Assembly: GCA_015689775.1 (NCBI GenBank)
Contig: WVSR01000001.1
Span: 1,055,501 to 1,119,500, forward strand
Direction of reading: 5' to 3'
Source of the DNA: Rhodobacterales bacterium LSUCC0387
Lineage (GTDB): Bacteria; Pseudomonadota; Alphaproteobacteria; Rhodobacterales; Rhodobacteraceae
Length of the DNA stretch: 64,000 bases
The notes beneath the pieces were generated by a model that had not been told where the DNA came from, did no database searches, and worked only from the letters and a program-made list of their open reading frames with translations. The position numbers and the translations under genes were made by a program. This document shows positions 1-8,912 of the stretch, in pieces (position 1 is the first letter of the stretch; each line of letters starts with the position of its first letter).

Positions 1-567
1 GTTGCCGCCATGACCCCTGCGACGGCCTCTGCAGCTATCTATTATATGCTGAACTCGACCCTTGCGGCAGCGGCGCTGTTCTTGTTTGCAGATCTCTATC
101 TGTCACGGCGTGACGAAGATGGCAGGCTGATCCTTGCAGCCCCCTTGTCGCAAAACGGGCTGTTTGCAGCTGCCTTTTTTGCGGCAGGCATTGCGATGGT
201 GGGCATGCCGCCGTTCAGCGGCTTCTTGGGTAAGTTGCTGATCCTTGAGGCCTTGTCCGATGGCCCGCATATAACCTTGGCGTTTTCCGCCATTTTGATT
301 GGCTCTTTGGTGATGATCTTGGGTTTTGTGCGCGCGGGATCAATCCTGTTCTGGAAGTCGGTGACGGTCTCGCCAGACCCCGATGCGGAAGCCGCCCCGC
401 CTCTCACCCTATCTCAAGGGGCTGGAATGGGCGCGCTTGTCGCGCTTTTGGTGGCGCTGACCCTATTTGCAGGTCCAATTTATGACGTGGGCGCGGCGGC
501 AGCGGATCAACTGTTCTTCCCGCAGGGCTATATTGAGGCGGTGCTTGCACCCCATGGCGAAGGATGA
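1..567 (+). CDS. mnhD: Na+/H+ antiporter subunit D, C-terminal part (Mrp/Mnh), partial at window edge
   Basis: The frame is open from the first base, so the 5' end lies outside the window. The visible ~188 residues are the C-terminal transmembrane part of the proton-conducting transporter family (NuoL/M/N-like), with hydrophobic helices and the conserved GMPPFSGFLGK loop seen in MrpD/NuoN relatives. In the Mrp complex this membrane subunit takes part in cation/proton exchange. The stop overlaps the next start (ATGA at 564-567). The order D-E-F-G downstream is the classical Mrp/Mnh order, which supports subunit D over a NADH dehydrogenase subunit. Confidence 0.88.
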   Translation, partial: VAAMTPATASAAIYYMLNSTLAAAALFLFADLYLSRRDEDGRLILAAPLSQNGLFAAAFFAAGIAMVGMPPFSGFLGKLLILEALSDGPHITLAFSAILIGSLVMILGFVRAGSILFWKSVTVSPDPDAEAAPPLTLSQGAGMGALVALLVALTLFAGPIYDVGAAAADQLFFPQGYIEAVLAPHGEG

Positions 568-1064
568 TCCCCATGCTTAGACGCATCTTTCCACATCCCT
601 ATCTTTCGCTTTTGCTGACATTGGTCTGGTTAAGCCTCGTCAACAAGGTGACGCTTGGCAATATTTTGCTTGGCGGTTTCCTTGGGTTTGTATTGCCGCT
701 GATGACCTCAATCTACTGGCCACATAGGCCAATTTTACGTCACCCGTTCAAGGCGATAGAATTTGTGTTTGTCGTGCTCTGGGATATCGTTATTGCCAAT
801 ATTCAAGTCGCGAAGGTGATCTTGCTCAAGCGCAATGCCAATATCCACTCACAATGGGTGGTTGTGCCGCATGAGCTGACCTCGGCTGAGGCGATCACGA
901 TTTTGGCGGGCACAATCACCATGACCCCAGGCACGGTGTCGACGATGCTGTCCTCGGACGGGAAGGCGATCTTGGTTCATACTTTGGACACCGATGATCC
1001 CGATGCGGTGCGCGATGAGATCAAAACCCGCTACGAGCGCCGCTTGAAGGAGATTTTCCAATGA
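564..1064 (+). CDS. mnhE: Na+/H+ antiporter subunit E
   Basis: 166 residues, the usual length for MnhE/MrpE. N-terminal membrane helices (roughly residues 12-50 and 65-85) are followed by a soluble C-terminal domain containing a TITMTPGTVS motif, which is typical of this subunit. It is an accessory membrane subunit of the multisubunit Mrp cation/proton antiporter. Its start overlaps the mnhD stop by ATGA, and its own stop overlaps the mnhF start in the same way (1061-1064), so translation is probably coupled along the operon. Confidence 0.92.
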   Translation: MIPMLRRIFPHPYLSLLLTLVWLSLVNKVTLGNILLGGFLGFVLPLMTSIYWPHRPILRHPFKAIEFVFVVLWDIVIANIQVAKVILLKRNANIHSQWVVVPHELTSAEAITILAGTITMTPGTVSTMLSSDGKAILVHTLDTDDPDAVRDEIKTRYERRLKEIFQ

Positions 1065-1330
1065 TCACCTATGCGTTGATTTTCGCGATGGCCTGTTTTG
1101 GCATCGGGCTATTGGCCAATCTTTATATTCTAGCCACGGGAGCTGATCTCGCGGATCGCATACTTGCCTTGGATACAATGGTGCTGAATGTCATTGCCTT
1201 GGTCGTGCTTTACGGCATCTGGCAGGGCACAGGCGTTTATTTCGAGGCATCCATGTTGATCGCAATGGTGGGGTTCGTCTCGACCGTTGCTTATTGCCGT
1301 TTTTTGTTGCGCGGCGACATTATCGAATAG
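1061..1330 (+). CDS. mnhF: Na+/H+ antiporter subunit F
   Basis: 89 residues with three predicted membrane helices, the expected size and topology of MnhF/MrpF. It carries the ADRILALDTM stretch after helix 1 that is characteristic of this subunit. It lies between mnhE (4-nt overlap) and mnhG (3-nt gap), consistent with one transcript encoding the antiporter. Confidence 0.9.
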   Translation: MITYALIFAMACFGIGLLANLYILATGADLADRILALDTMVLNVIALVVLYGIWQGTGVYFEASMLIAMVGFVSTVAYCRFLLRGDIIE

Positions 1331-1333
1331 GGG

Positions 1334-1717
1334 ATGGCGATGTTGGCAGAGATTATCATCAGTGCGCTCTTGGTCATTGGCGGGGTTTTTGGCCTTGTGG
1401 GATCATTCGGAATGATCAAGTTGCAAGACACATTGCAACGGTTGCACGCGCCTACCAAAGCTGCCACTTTGGGCGTGGGTGGGGTGCTTTTGGCATCGAT
1501 GCTCTACTTCCTTTTGATTAAGGGACATCTGAGCTTTCACGAGCTGTTGATCACCTTGTTCTTATTCCTGACTGCACCGATATCGGGCCATTTTATCGCC
1601 AAGGCCTACATGGCGCGGCGGGTGCGCGAAACGGAACTGCCACCATCAGGTGGGTATTATGGTTGGGCGGCCTATAACGACCCGCCCGCACAGCCGCGGG
1701 ACAATAAAAGCGCGTAA
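1334..1717 (+). CDS. mnhG: Na+/H+ antiporter subunit G
   Basis: 127 residues with three hydrophobic helices. The conserved segment LQRLHAPTKAATLG, the signature of MnhG/MrpG, lies between helices 1 and 2. It is the last gene of the visible antiporter operon. The TAA stop at 1715-1717 directly abuts the stop of the convergent pssA gene (first base 1718), leaving no intergenic space for a separate terminator. Confidence 0.92.
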   Translation: MAMLAEIIISALLVIGGVFGLVGSFGMIKLQDTLQRLHAPTKAATLGVGGVLLASMLYFLLIKGHLSFHELLITLFLFLTAPISGHFIAKAYMARRVRETELPPSGGYYGWAAYNDPPAQPRDNKSA

Positions 1718-2518
1718 TCAGCCAAAAAGCCTACCGCGGGCTGTGATGATATTGCCTGCGATCAGCACGCCATAGCATGCGCAAAACACTGCAAAGAGCG
1801 TCCAAGGCATTGAAAAGATCAAGCCGATAAAGACCACTGTGACAATCATCAAAGGCGCGATTGCCCAGCGCGGAATTTTCAGCGCTTTTGGCGAAAAGGT
1901 TTTCAGCGTGGAGATCATCAAAATCGCCACAATTCCAAGCCAGAGCGCGGCTGCGAACGGCTGCATAATTGGGAAATTCCACCCCGCAAAAACCAAGTAA
2001 ATCGGCAGCAGACCCAACATTGCACCACCTGGGGCAGGCACGCCTACGAAATGGGGTTTGCTGTTTTCGACTTCTTCGATGACATCATCCAGATCGGGTG
2101 TGATGTCCTCTGGTTTTTCAGGTTCGGCCCGCATTACGTTAAAGCGCGCAAGGCGCAGGCAACTTGCCCCCGCAAACGTTAAGACCGCGATCCATCCCAA
2201 AGACCCAGTTCCATCCAAGACCATGTGATAGACAAGCAGCGCGGGCGCGACCCCAAAGCACAAGAAATCTGACAGGCTGTCCAATTCTGCGCCAAGGCGA
2301 GAGGTGGCGTTCAAGCGGCGGGCGATCAACCCGTCTAGCCCATCCATCACAGCCGCAAGCAGGATCAATACCACCGCTGTCTTGAACCGCCCATCCATCG
2401 CAAAACGGATAGAGGTAAGGCCCAAACACATGCCTGTCAAAGTAACAAGATTGGGCAACAGCAGGGCGAAAGGCACCCCCTCATTTCCAGAATTGCGCGA
2501 AAACAGACGTTTCATCAC
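1718..2518 (-). CDS. pssA: CDP-diacylglycerol--serine O-phosphatidyltransferase
   Basis: 266 residues, multi-pass membrane protein. It has the CDP-alcohol phosphatidyltransferase motif D-G-x2-A-R-x8-G-x3-D-x3-D, visible as DGLDGLIARRLNATSRLG followed by AELDSLSD. It makes phosphatidylserine from CDP-diacylglycerol and serine in the inner membrane. The product is the substrate of Psd, encoded just upstream in the same direction with a gap of about 8 nt. An AAGG sequence precedes the GTG at 2518; the next codon is ATG (2515), so the true start could be either. Confidence 0.93.
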   Translation of the reverse strand: MMKRLFSRNSGNEGVPFALLLPNLVTLTGMCLGLTSIRFAMDGRFKTAVVLILLAAVMDGLDGLIARRLNATSRLGAELDSLSDFLCFGVAPALLVYHMVLDGTGSLGWIAVLTFAGASCLRLARFNVMRAEPEKPEDITPDLDDVIEEVENSKPHFVGVPAPGGAMLGLLPIYLVFAGWNFPIMQPFAAALWLGIVAILMISTLKTFSPKALKIPRWAIAPLMIVTVVFIGLIFSMPWTLFAVFCACYGVLIAGNIITARGRLFG

Positions 2519-2526
2519 CGCGGGCC

Positions 2527-3207
2527 TTAGTGTTGCGCGTCAGGGTCAAATGTGGCGATCACAGTCTCCCCTGCGACCATGGTTTGTCCGATTGCCACCA
2601 AAGGTTCAGCGCCCTCTGGAAGATAGATATCAAGCCGTGACCCAAAGCGGATCAAGCCAAAGCGTTGTCCCCGCTCCATTGCCTCGTCCACAACGCTCCA
2701 GCACAGGATGCGGCGTGCAACCAATCCTGCAATCTGCACCACGCCGTATTTGCGGCCATCGGACAGTTCAACAGCGATGCCGTTGCGCTCATTGTCGCTC
2801 GAGGCTTTGTCGAGGGAGGCGTTGAGGAATTTACCCTTATGATAGGCCACGGCCGTGATCCGCCCCGCTGCGGGGATGCGGTTCACGTGGCAGTTAAAGA
2901 CGGACATGAAAACCGAGATGCGGGTCATAGGGGCATCGCCCAAGCCAAGTTCAACAGGCGGGGTCGCAGGTTCAAGTAAGGAGACCACACCATCAGCGGG
3001 AGAAACCATAACCCCTGCGCGGTCTGGGGTCACGCGCTCTGGGTCGCGAAAGAAGTAATAGACCCACACTGTCAGGCCCGTGCCAATCCACCCCAAAGGT
3101 TCCCATAGCGCGAAGAGGACAAGCGTAATCGCCGCCGCAATGGCCACGAACTTGCGCCCTTCGGGATGCATGGGTTTAACAAAGGTAGAGAACATGGAAA
3201 CCGACAT
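2527..3207 (-). CDS. psd: Phosphatidylserine decarboxylase proenzyme
   Basis: About 226 residues, the short archaeal-type (PSD-A) class. It contains the self-cleavage motif RFGSRLD near the C terminus; the chain is expected to split between Gly and Ser, giving the pyruvoyl group. An N-terminal hydrophobic hairpin anchors it to the membrane. It converts phosphatidylserine to phosphatidylethanolamine and sits directly upstream of pssA in an operon. I place the start at the ATG at 3207 because AGGA lies about 9 nt upstream; an in-frame GTG at 3231 would add eight residues. Confidence 0.92.
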   Translation of the reverse strand: MSVSMFSTFVKPMHPEGRKFVAIAAAITLVLFALWEPLGWIGTGLTVWVYYFFRDPERVTPDRAGVMVSPADGVVSLLEPATPPVELGLGDAPMTRISVFMSVFNCHVNRIPAAGRITAVAYHKGKFLNASLDKASSDNERNGIAVELSDGRKYGVVQIAGLVARRILCWSVVDEAMERGQRFGLIRFGSRLDIYLPEGAEPLVAIGQTMVAGETVIATFDPDAQH

Positions 3208-3300
3208 TTTGGCTTTTCCTGAAAGGATCACGTTAGCGCTTGCCTAATCTGCGAAGGCCGATGCGTAAAGGGCCAATAACAGATGCCCGCCATTCTGCCC

Positions 3301-3681
3301 CTATGTGCAGGGCAGGACAAGGGCGCTATCGTAAACCGTGCCCGTGGCGTCACGATAGAGCCATAATTCGTTGATCGTATCCGTCCAAGCGCCCAAATAC
3401 GACCCGTTCTCAAGGTAAAAGGTCACTTCCTCACCCCGAACAGTGATGTGATGCGCAAATTGTGCTGTGAAGCGCATTTGCCCATCGTTCATTTCGGCCT
3501 GTGGTAGTGGCGTGGCGCCGAGAGACACGAAATAGCGCCTTGGTTTATCTGCCCACACTGTGGCCGTGATATCCCCCGCGCGACAGCTCAGCTCCAGCTG
3601 ATAGGGTGGGGCGGCAGTTGCAAAAGTCAGACCTGCGACTACGAAACTCAAGAGGGTCCATGCGATAAGGATACGCTTCAA
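3301..3681 (-). CDS. Secreted protein of unknown function
   Basis: 126 residues with a clear signal peptide: basic MKR, a hydrophobic core, and an Ala-rich cleavage site around residue 23 (TFATAAPP). The mature part is small and beta-rich by eye, with two cysteines (SCRAG, LPCT) that could form a disulphide. It starts with TTG at 3681, overlapping the stop of the DCC-family gene (4-nt TTGA overlap), so the two are probably co-translated. I do not recognise the family; a periplasmic location is inferred from the signal peptide only. Confidence 0.7.
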   Translation of the reverse strand: MKRILIAWTLLSFVVAGLTFATAAPPYQLELSCRAGDITATVWADKPRRYFVSLGATPLPQAEMNDGQMRFTAQFAHHITVRGEEVTFYLENGSYLGAWTDTINELWLYRDATGTVYDSALVLPCT

Positions 3682-4079
3682 GGTCTGCCTCCCTGTTTTG
3701 CACTGCGCCGTTTGTGCAAATAATAAAGGGTGGGTGCGGCCAGTTTACGATAGACCAAATCCACCACCACGCGCAGTGGCCATGTTGCAACTAGATGCGC
3801 CATCCATCTTGTGCGTGGCATAGCCTGCCAAAGCACCAAAAAGGCCGTAACTCCCGTTTGATGCAGTTCAGGGTTTCCCGTGTCTCGCAAATGCAGCGCC
3901 CGCAAAGCCGTATCAGGATTGACGCCCCAATCTGCGGCGGTCTCATCAGTGATGGGGATAAAACGCAGATGGTTGGGTGCGTGTTTCTTATACTGATTGA
4001 TCTCCCAATTGCAGATGGGACAATCGGCGTTGTAAAGCAGTTCGATTTGTGGGGTCGAAGGGGGGCTTTGCTCGGTCAT
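3678..4079 (-). CDS. DCC (DUF393) family thiol-disulfide oxidoreductase-like protein
   Basis: 133 residues. The N-terminal sequence LLYNADCPICNWEIN carries the D-C-x-x-C motif of the DCC/DUF393 family, which has a thioredoxin-like fold and a putative redox-active cysteine pair. The IPITDETA segment and the C-terminal VVDLVYRKLAA segment also fit the family. The physiological substrate is not known for most members. It is coupled to the secreted protein downstream and diverges from the Lrp regulator at 4213. Confidence 0.85.
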   Translation of the reverse strand: MTEQSPPSTPQIELLYNADCPICNWEINQYKKHAPNHLRFIPITDETAADWGVNPDTALRALHLRDTGNPELHQTGVTAFLVLWQAMPRTRWMAHLVATWPLRVVVDLVYRKLAAPTLYYLHKRRSAKQGGRP

Positions 4080-4212
4080 GGGATTAAGATAGGGCAGCTT
4101 TTTCCATTGTCACCGCCTTTGCGCCGATCCTGCCGCCGTGGTTGCCCCAAGGGTCGCAATCATTGCGGCCTTTGCTCGCGCCTGCCCCCATGCTAGAGGG
4201 CAGCGGTGATGA

Positions 4213-4728
4213 GTGGGGGGGTGTGTTTTGCGAGATCGACTGGGCCTTGATGCAACGGATATCCGCATTCTTAGTGCGGTGCAAAAGCATGGCCAATTGA
4301 GCAAAACAAAACTGGCAGAATTGGTGAACCTGTCTGCCACGCCTTGTTGGGCGCGCCTCGCGCGGTTGCGGGCTGCGGGATATATCAAAGGATATCACGC
4401 GGATATCGTCCTTGATGCTGTGCTTGACACCACGCGGGTGATTGTGACCCTCTCGCTTTCCCGCCACCGCAAAACGGATTTTGAGCGCTTTGAGGCCTAT
4501 GTACTAAGCCGTGATGAAATCATCAATTGCGTCTCAACAGGGGGTGGGTCGGATTATGTGATGACAGTTGTCACCACATCCATGGCCGAATTCCAAGATT
4601 TGATGGAAACCATGCTGCTGGCTGATCTGCTGATTGAACGCTACATGACCTATTTTGCAACGCGTTTGGTCAAGGCTGAACAGCCCAATCTGGCAAAGCT
4701 GGTGACGCAAGCGCGCAAAACGCCCTAG
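4213..4728 (+). CDS. Lrp/AsnC family transcriptional regulator
   Basis: About 171 residues. An N-terminal AsnC-type helix-turn-helix (LDATDIRILSAVQKHGQLSK then LVNLSATPCWARLARL) is followed by a C-terminal RAM domain with the VSTGGGSDYVMTVV strand-turn-strand seen in Lrp proteins. It probably senses an amino acid or related ligand. The start is a GTG at 4213; a TTG at 4228 is also possible. The 3' end contains a 12-bp perfect palindrome (CGCCCTAGGGCG, 4721-4732) over the stop codon. The adjacent DmdA-like gene is a plausible target (inference). Confidence 0.85.
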   Translation: MGGCVLRDRLGLDATDIRILSAVQKHGQLSKTKLAELVNLSATPCWARLARLRAAGYIKGYHADIVLDAVLDTTRVIVTLSLSRHRKTDFERFEAYVLSRDEIINCVSTGGGSDYVMTVVTTSMAEFQDLMETMLLADLLIERYMTYFATRLVKAEQPNLAKLVTQARKTP

Positions 4729-4884
4729 GGCGGTTTAGTCTAGCCAGACTAGCGATGCCAATTTTTTCAGTCTGACTGGTCTTTGAATAGGCCGTTTTTA
4801 GTCTCGCCGCGCACCCAACCTGCCTTAAATCCCGCTGATTAGGGGAGGGTATCCTCCCGCCGATATCATCTGAGGGAGGCACAG

Positions 4885-6048
4885 ATGCAGGTTCAGGATT
4901 TTGGGTTTGGCACGCAAATTCGCAAATCGCCCTATTTTGACGCGACAGTGCGCTGGGGCGCGCAGGGGTTTTCGGTTTACAACCACATGTATATCCCCCG
5001 CGATTTTGGCGATCCTGAGGCGAATTTCTGGAACCTCGTCAATGATGCGATCCTTTGTGATGTCGCGGTGGAGCGTCAGGTTGAGGTCACAGGTCCAGAT
5101 GCGGCGGCATTCGTGCAGATGCTGACGCCACGCAACCTGTCCAACATGGCGGTGGGCCAGTGCAAATATGTTTTGATGACTAATGCCTCAGGTGGGATTT
5201 TGAATGACCCCATCCTTCTGCGCCTTGGCGAAAACCATTTTTGGTTCTCGCTTGCCGATAGCGATATCCTGTTGTGGGCGCAGGGCGTGGCGGTGAATTC
5301 GGGGATGGATGTCACAATCACCGAGCCTGATGTGTCGCCCCTTCAGCTGCAAGGCCCGAAATCAGGCGAGATTATGAAGGCGCTGTTTGGCGATGAGATT
5401 GCCGATCTGCGCTATTACTGGTTCCGCGAGGTGGAGTTAGACGGCATCCCCCTGATCGTGTCCCGCACAGGATGGTCAAGCGAGCTTGGCTACGAAATTT
5501 ATCTGCGCAATTCCGAATATGGGGATGCGCTGTGGGAACGGATCATGGCCACGGGTCTGCCGATGGGTTTGAAACCAGGTCACACCTCCACAATCCGCCG
5601 CATTGAAGGGGGGATGCTGTCCTATCACGCGGATGCAGATATCCAGACCAACCCGTTTGAATTGGGTCTTGATCGCTTGGTCGATCTCGAGATGGAGGCG
5701 GATTTTATCGGAAAATTCGCGCTGCAACGTATCCGTGAGAATGGGATTACCCGCCGTCAGGCGGGCGTGATTTTGGATGGGGCGCCCTTGGCCACACCAA
5801 ATACCCTTTTCTGGGGGCTGTCGCATCAGAGGCAGCCTGTGGGCAAAGTGACATCTGCGGTCTATTCCCCGCGGCTGCAGGCCAATATTGCATTGGCAAT
5901 GGTCGATCTGGCCGCGGCAGAGCTTGGCACAGAATTAGAGGTCAAAACGCATGAGGGTCCGCGTCAGGCGCGTGTTGTGGAAAAACCTTTCTTTGATCCG
6001 CGTAAAGCACTGGCTGCGGGTGCCAAGGTCACCTCTATCAGCGCCTAA
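4885..6048 (+). CDS. GcvT/DmdA-family tetrahydrofolate-dependent demethylase-like protein
   Basis: 387 residues, T-protein (GcvT) fold. Several segments recall DMSP demethylase DmdA rather than true glycine cleavage T protein: SVYNHM near the start, DVAVERQVEVTG, NDPILLRL, LADSDI, LQGPKSGEIMK and SRTGWSSELGYEIY. Family members move a one-carbon group from a methylated substrate to tetrahydrofolate in the cytoplasm. Whether DMSP is the substrate cannot be decided by eye; the usual dmdBCD/acuI neighbours are absent. A strong GAGGGAGG ribosome site precedes the ATG. The Lrp regulator lies 156 bp upstream. Confidence 0.78.
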   Translation: MQVQDFGFGTQIRKSPYFDATVRWGAQGFSVYNHMYIPRDFGDPEANFWNLVNDAILCDVAVERQVEVTGPDAAAFVQMLTPRNLSNMAVGQCKYVLMTNASGGILNDPILLRLGENHFWFSLADSDILLWAQGVAVNSGMDVTITEPDVSPLQLQGPKSGEIMKALFGDEIADLRYYWFREVELDGIPLIVSRTGWSSELGYEIYLRNSEYGDALWERIMATGLPMGLKPGHTSTIRRIEGGMLSYHADADIQTNPFELGLDRLVDLEMEADFIGKFALQRIRENGITRRQAGVILDGAPLATPNTLFWGLSHQRQPVGKVTSAVYSPRLQANIALAMVDLAAAELGTELEVKTHEGPRQARVVEKPFFDPRKALAAGAKVTSISA

Positions 6049-6088
6049 CGCGCCGGGCGTCTTTCGCACAATCCTAAGAAAAACAGCC

Positions 6089-6115
6089 CTGCCCGCGTGA
6101 CGCTTTGCGGGGCAG
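6089..6115 (+). terminator. Possible hairpin terminator after the DmdA-like gene
   Basis: An imperfect stem (CTGCCCGC pairing with GCGGGGCAG, one bulge, 10-nt loop) lies about 40 bp after the stop codon. There is no clear T-run, so intrinsic termination is uncertain. The remaining bases up to 6211 show no other feature. Confidence 0.3.
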
Positions 6116-6211
6116 CCGCTAGCGTCATATTTCAAGGTTTTGCTTTGCTCCTATCGCCAAAGGATAAGCCCCCATCAGTAGAACGAAAACACCCATAAAA
6201 AATCTGAATTA

Positions 6212-6709
6212 CTATGGCATAGCGATGATATCTGTAGGCATCGTTTCGATTCCGATACTAGTCATCATCGCATGGATTTGGCCTCTGTGATGGGTCTGAT
6301 GATTGAACATGTGAACAATAGCGAGAGACTTAGGAATGCTGATTTCTTTTTGATAAACTCTTGAGAACCAAGTGAGTTGTGCCTCGAGTTTGACCTGAGT
6401 TAAATCACAAACCCATGTCATTATACGCCGATCTAATTTTTCACGTTCTTCATTCCAGTCTCCAAACGTATTTGTAAGTTTCGAGCTTTGATCAACGGAC
6501 ACTCTTGGACCTTCACCATTGTCAAAACGTGACATCCAAATCTGATCGCCCCAAAGAAGGTGATTGAGTGTGCCAAGTATTGACCCAAAGTAGGCGCCAC
6601 GATCAGTAGTTAAAACCTGATGAGAACAGGCACTTAGGCTTGAGTGGATGTTGCTATTTTGCCAACTGTTGTAATGGGCCATTTGTTCACAAAACTGGGG
6701 CGTGATCAT
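6212..6709 (-). CDS. DinB family protein
   Basis: 165 residues from the ATG at 6709, chosen because AAGGAATAA lies at proper spacing upstream; upstream in-frame codons look non-coding. The pattern MAHYNSWQN near the N terminus, GTLNHLLWGDQIW in the middle and MFNHQTHHRGQIHAMM near the C terminus matches the DinB/YfiT four-helix-bundle family. The three conserved His (one in LNHLLWGD, two in NHQTHHRGQ) are the probable metal ligands. Members act as metal-dependent thiol transferases or stress proteins; the substrate here is unknown. Divergent from the enolase-superfamily gene. Confidence 0.88.
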   Translation of the reverse strand: MITPQFCEQMAHYNSWQNSNIHSSLSACSHQVLTTDRGAYFGSILGTLNHLLWGDQIWMSRFDNGEGPRVSVDQSSKLTNTFGDWNEEREKLDRRIMTWVCDLTQVKLEAQLTWFSRVYQKEISIPKSLAIVHMFNHQTHHRGQIHAMMTSIGIETMPTDIIAMP

Positions 6710-6841
6710 TAAATTATTCCTTTTTTGTTTATGTTTGATTCTATAATTGCCATTGTCTTTTAATAACGCTCGGCAATTTTGCTTGACCCAGGTGTGGATG
6801 GCTTTTGCGAGTTTGGGTCTATTTTTCAGGTGAAGGCAATT

Positions 6842-8005
6842 ATGAAAATAACCAAAGTAAAGAGCCATGTTCTACAATATGAACTGCCAGAAGAACTTGG
6901 ATATTCCCAGCAATTCTACGCAAAGCGAAGTGCGCACTTGGTTGAAGTGCAAACCGATGAAGGTGTAACAGGATGGGGTGAGTGCTTTGGCGCTGGAAAC
7001 ATTGCAATCGCAAACAAAGGCATTGTCGAACTAGTCATACAACCGATGATCTTGGGCTCGGACCCGTTAGATCGTGATGTTACTTGGCATAATGTTTACA
7101 ATCTGACGAGAGATCATGGTCAAAAGGGTATGCCGTTACAGGCTCTGTCTGGCGTAGATATAGCCCTATGGGACATTGCAGGTAAGGTCGCTGGATTACC
7201 TTTGCACAAGCTTATCGGCGGCGCGCATCGCAATAGTGTAAAAGCCTACGGTTACGGCATGATGCTAAAACGAGAAAGTTTGGCTGACCATAAATCGCGC
7301 TTCAAGGATGAGGCATCCCGCATTCTGTCAATGGGCTTCCACGCCACTAAAATGAAAGTTGGGCTTGGGGCGAAAGCTGATGTTGAGCTTTGCGCCGCTG
7401 TCGCAGACGGAGTGGGCACAAGAGGCCAGTTTATGGTTGATGCCAACCACTGCTACACAACCTCTGATGCCTTTTACGTAGGAAGAGCGTTAGAGGAGAT
7501 GGGCGCTTATTGGTTCGAAGAGCCTGTGGCACCTGAGGATCTCGATGGTTATCGTGAACTACGTCAAGGTCTTTCTGTAAACATATCGGGCGGTGAAGCA
7601 GAATTTAACCGTTGGGGTTGGCGAACTATTTTAGAAAATCGTGGTCTTGATATTGCTCAACCTGAAGTCTGTGCCCTCGGCGGTATTTCTGAATATCTAC
7701 GAGTTCTAGCTCTATGCCACGCCCATTTCACCCCGGTCATTAATCATGTTTGGGGGTCGTCAATAGCTGTTGCAACAAACTTACAACTTCTTGCGGCTAT
7801 GCCATCCATCCCAGGCGGTATGCACCAATGGGAACCGATGCTGGAGTTGGATACAACACACAATCACTTCCGTGACGAGTTATTGAAGGAGCCTCTCAAC
7901 GTTTTGGGTCAGGTAAAAAACAATCAAGGCTATGTAACTGTCCCTAGTGCTCCAGGCATCGGTGTGGAGCCTGATCCGGAAATCATAAGGAAATATTCCA
8001 TATGA
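6842..8005 (+). CDS. Mandelate racemase/muconate lactonizing enzyme family protein, D-galactarolactone cycloisomerase-like
   Basis: 387 residues from the ATG at 6842 (GAAGG 7 nt upstream). Enolase-superfamily features: capping domain to about residue 125, K170-x-K172 (HATKMKVG), metal ligands at D200 (MVDANH), E226 (WFEEP) and E252 (GGEAEF), and the C-terminal His in NHVWGSS. The overall sequence recalls Agrobacterium Gci (VRAHxLVEV, GWGECFG, ALSGVDIALWDI, EPxxELDxTHNxFR), which opens galactaro- or glucaro-lactones from uronic acids. A sugar-acid substrate is therefore likely; the exact one is inference. It stands alone with no transport or dehydrogenase genes beside it. Confidence 0.85.
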   Translation: MKITKVKSHVLQYELPEELGYSQQFYAKRSAHLVEVQTDEGVTGWGECFGAGNIAIANKGIVELVIQPMILGSDPLDRDVTWHNVYNLTRDHGQKGMPLQALSGVDIALWDIAGKVAGLPLHKLIGGAHRNSVKAYGYGMMLKRESLADHKSRFKDEASRILSMGFHATKMKVGLGAKADVELCAAVADGVGTRGQFMVDANHCYTTSDAFYVGRALEEMGAYWFEEPVAPEDLDGYRELRQGLSVNISGGEAEFNRWGWRTILENRGLDIAQPEVCALGGISEYLRVLALCHAHFTPVINHVWGSSIAVATNLQLLAAMPSIPGGMHQWEPMLELDTTHNHFRDELLKEPLNVLGQVKNNQGYVTVPSAPGIGVEPDPEIIRKYSI

Positions 8006-8091
8006 AATCGCCCCTTAGCTTAGTTAGAGGAACCTAGGAGCAGTGAGTGAAAAGGGCAGACATTAGAGAATTTGCCCCCTTCACAGACCTA

Positions 8092-8568
8092 TCAAAAAGT
8101 TTCCAGGCGCAACGTGGCGTCACAATATTTCCCGTCAAAGGTACCAACCCAAATGTCCATGTAACCGTCTGATGGACGAGTAAGGATGATTTTTGGGTCT
8201 AGGTTTCCATTGTCATCGTCATCGTAGTACCAGTTTGCACTTCCTGTATTTATAAGCAGTGCAGAGTCACATTGGCTCACTACGCTAATGTGAAGCTCAT
8301 AGCCTCTCATACCTTTTAGATCAAAGGTGAAGTCTGGAGCAGTTGTAAAATAGCCTGGCCCTCGGTCCGTTCTAGGGTTTATGTGCCTGCAGTTTTGCAG
8401 ATAGTTTTCTCCCCCAGCAACGACATTAAAAAACTGTGGTTGATAGAGTTGATTACCGCTGGCGTTATAGCTTTCACGACCCCACTCCGAGTAATCAGGG
8501 CAGGCTAACGCTGCGTTTGCCATAAGTGTGATTAGCGCTGCAATAGCGAGTGACATTATGGATTTCAT
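8092..8568 (-). CDS. Secreted protein with pre-peptidase-like (PPC-like) C-terminal domain
   Basis: 158 residues from the ATG at 8568, preceded by GGAGG. A signal peptide runs to about residue 20 (MANAALA). The mature part has four cysteines and a beta-sandwich-like pattern. The segment DDDDNGNLDPKIILTRPSDG then YMDIWVGTFDG resembles PPC-type or calcium-binding beta domains often found in exported proteobacterial proteins. No catalytic motif is seen. Convergent with the enolase-superfamily gene; the 86-bp gap shows no strong terminator. Confidence 0.7.
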   Translation of the reverse strand: MKSIMSLAIAALITLMANAALACPDYSEWGRESYNASGNQLYQPQFFNVVAGGENYLQNCRHINPRTDRGPGYFTTAPDFTFDLKGMRGYELHISVVSQCDSALLINTGSANWYYDDDDNGNLDPKIILTRPSDGYMDIWVGTFDGKYCDATLRLETF

Positions 8569-8795
8569 GTTTGCCTCCAAGCGTGTGGTGAATGACGTTC
8601 TACACATATTATAAATCAGAAAGGCTGAAATTTCTATTGTTGTCTCCGTACTTTTGATTTGGTGACTGATACCAAACGCTGTGACGCTGTATCCAAGCTG
8701 ACACATCGCTACTAGGCTTGTTGGTAGCATCTGCATCCAGGCAATTAGCCTCGATTGCCGTATCATCTAGTGTAACTAACGATACCAAGGATACC

Positions 8796-8912
8796 GCCAG
8801 AGATGCCATCTCCGATCGTGCAGGCGATAGATGATAAGGCCACGCCATGAAGAGCATCATCTTTGCTACAGCCATCGCAGCCACTACTTTTGCAGGGCCA
8901 GCTTTGGCTGAG
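8796..8912 (+). repeat. Imperfect direct repeat, copy 1 (RDAISDR tail plus signal-peptide cassette)
   Basis: Matches 9740-9858. The two share an identical 15-mer GCCAGAGATGCCATC, then GATCGT, a diverged linker, and a start codon followed by a signal-peptide reading frame ending in GCTTTGGCTGAG. In both copies an upstream frame ends with ARDAISDR just before the second start. In this copy the upstream frame ends in TGA 12 nt before the ATG at 8847. Confidence 0.7.

Noticed and set aside
6049-6211. Possible second copy of the tRNA-Ser 3' end (attL) at the left edge of the accessory region.
   Set aside because: Scanning for the T-arm and acceptor sequence found no match, so no attachment site is claimed.
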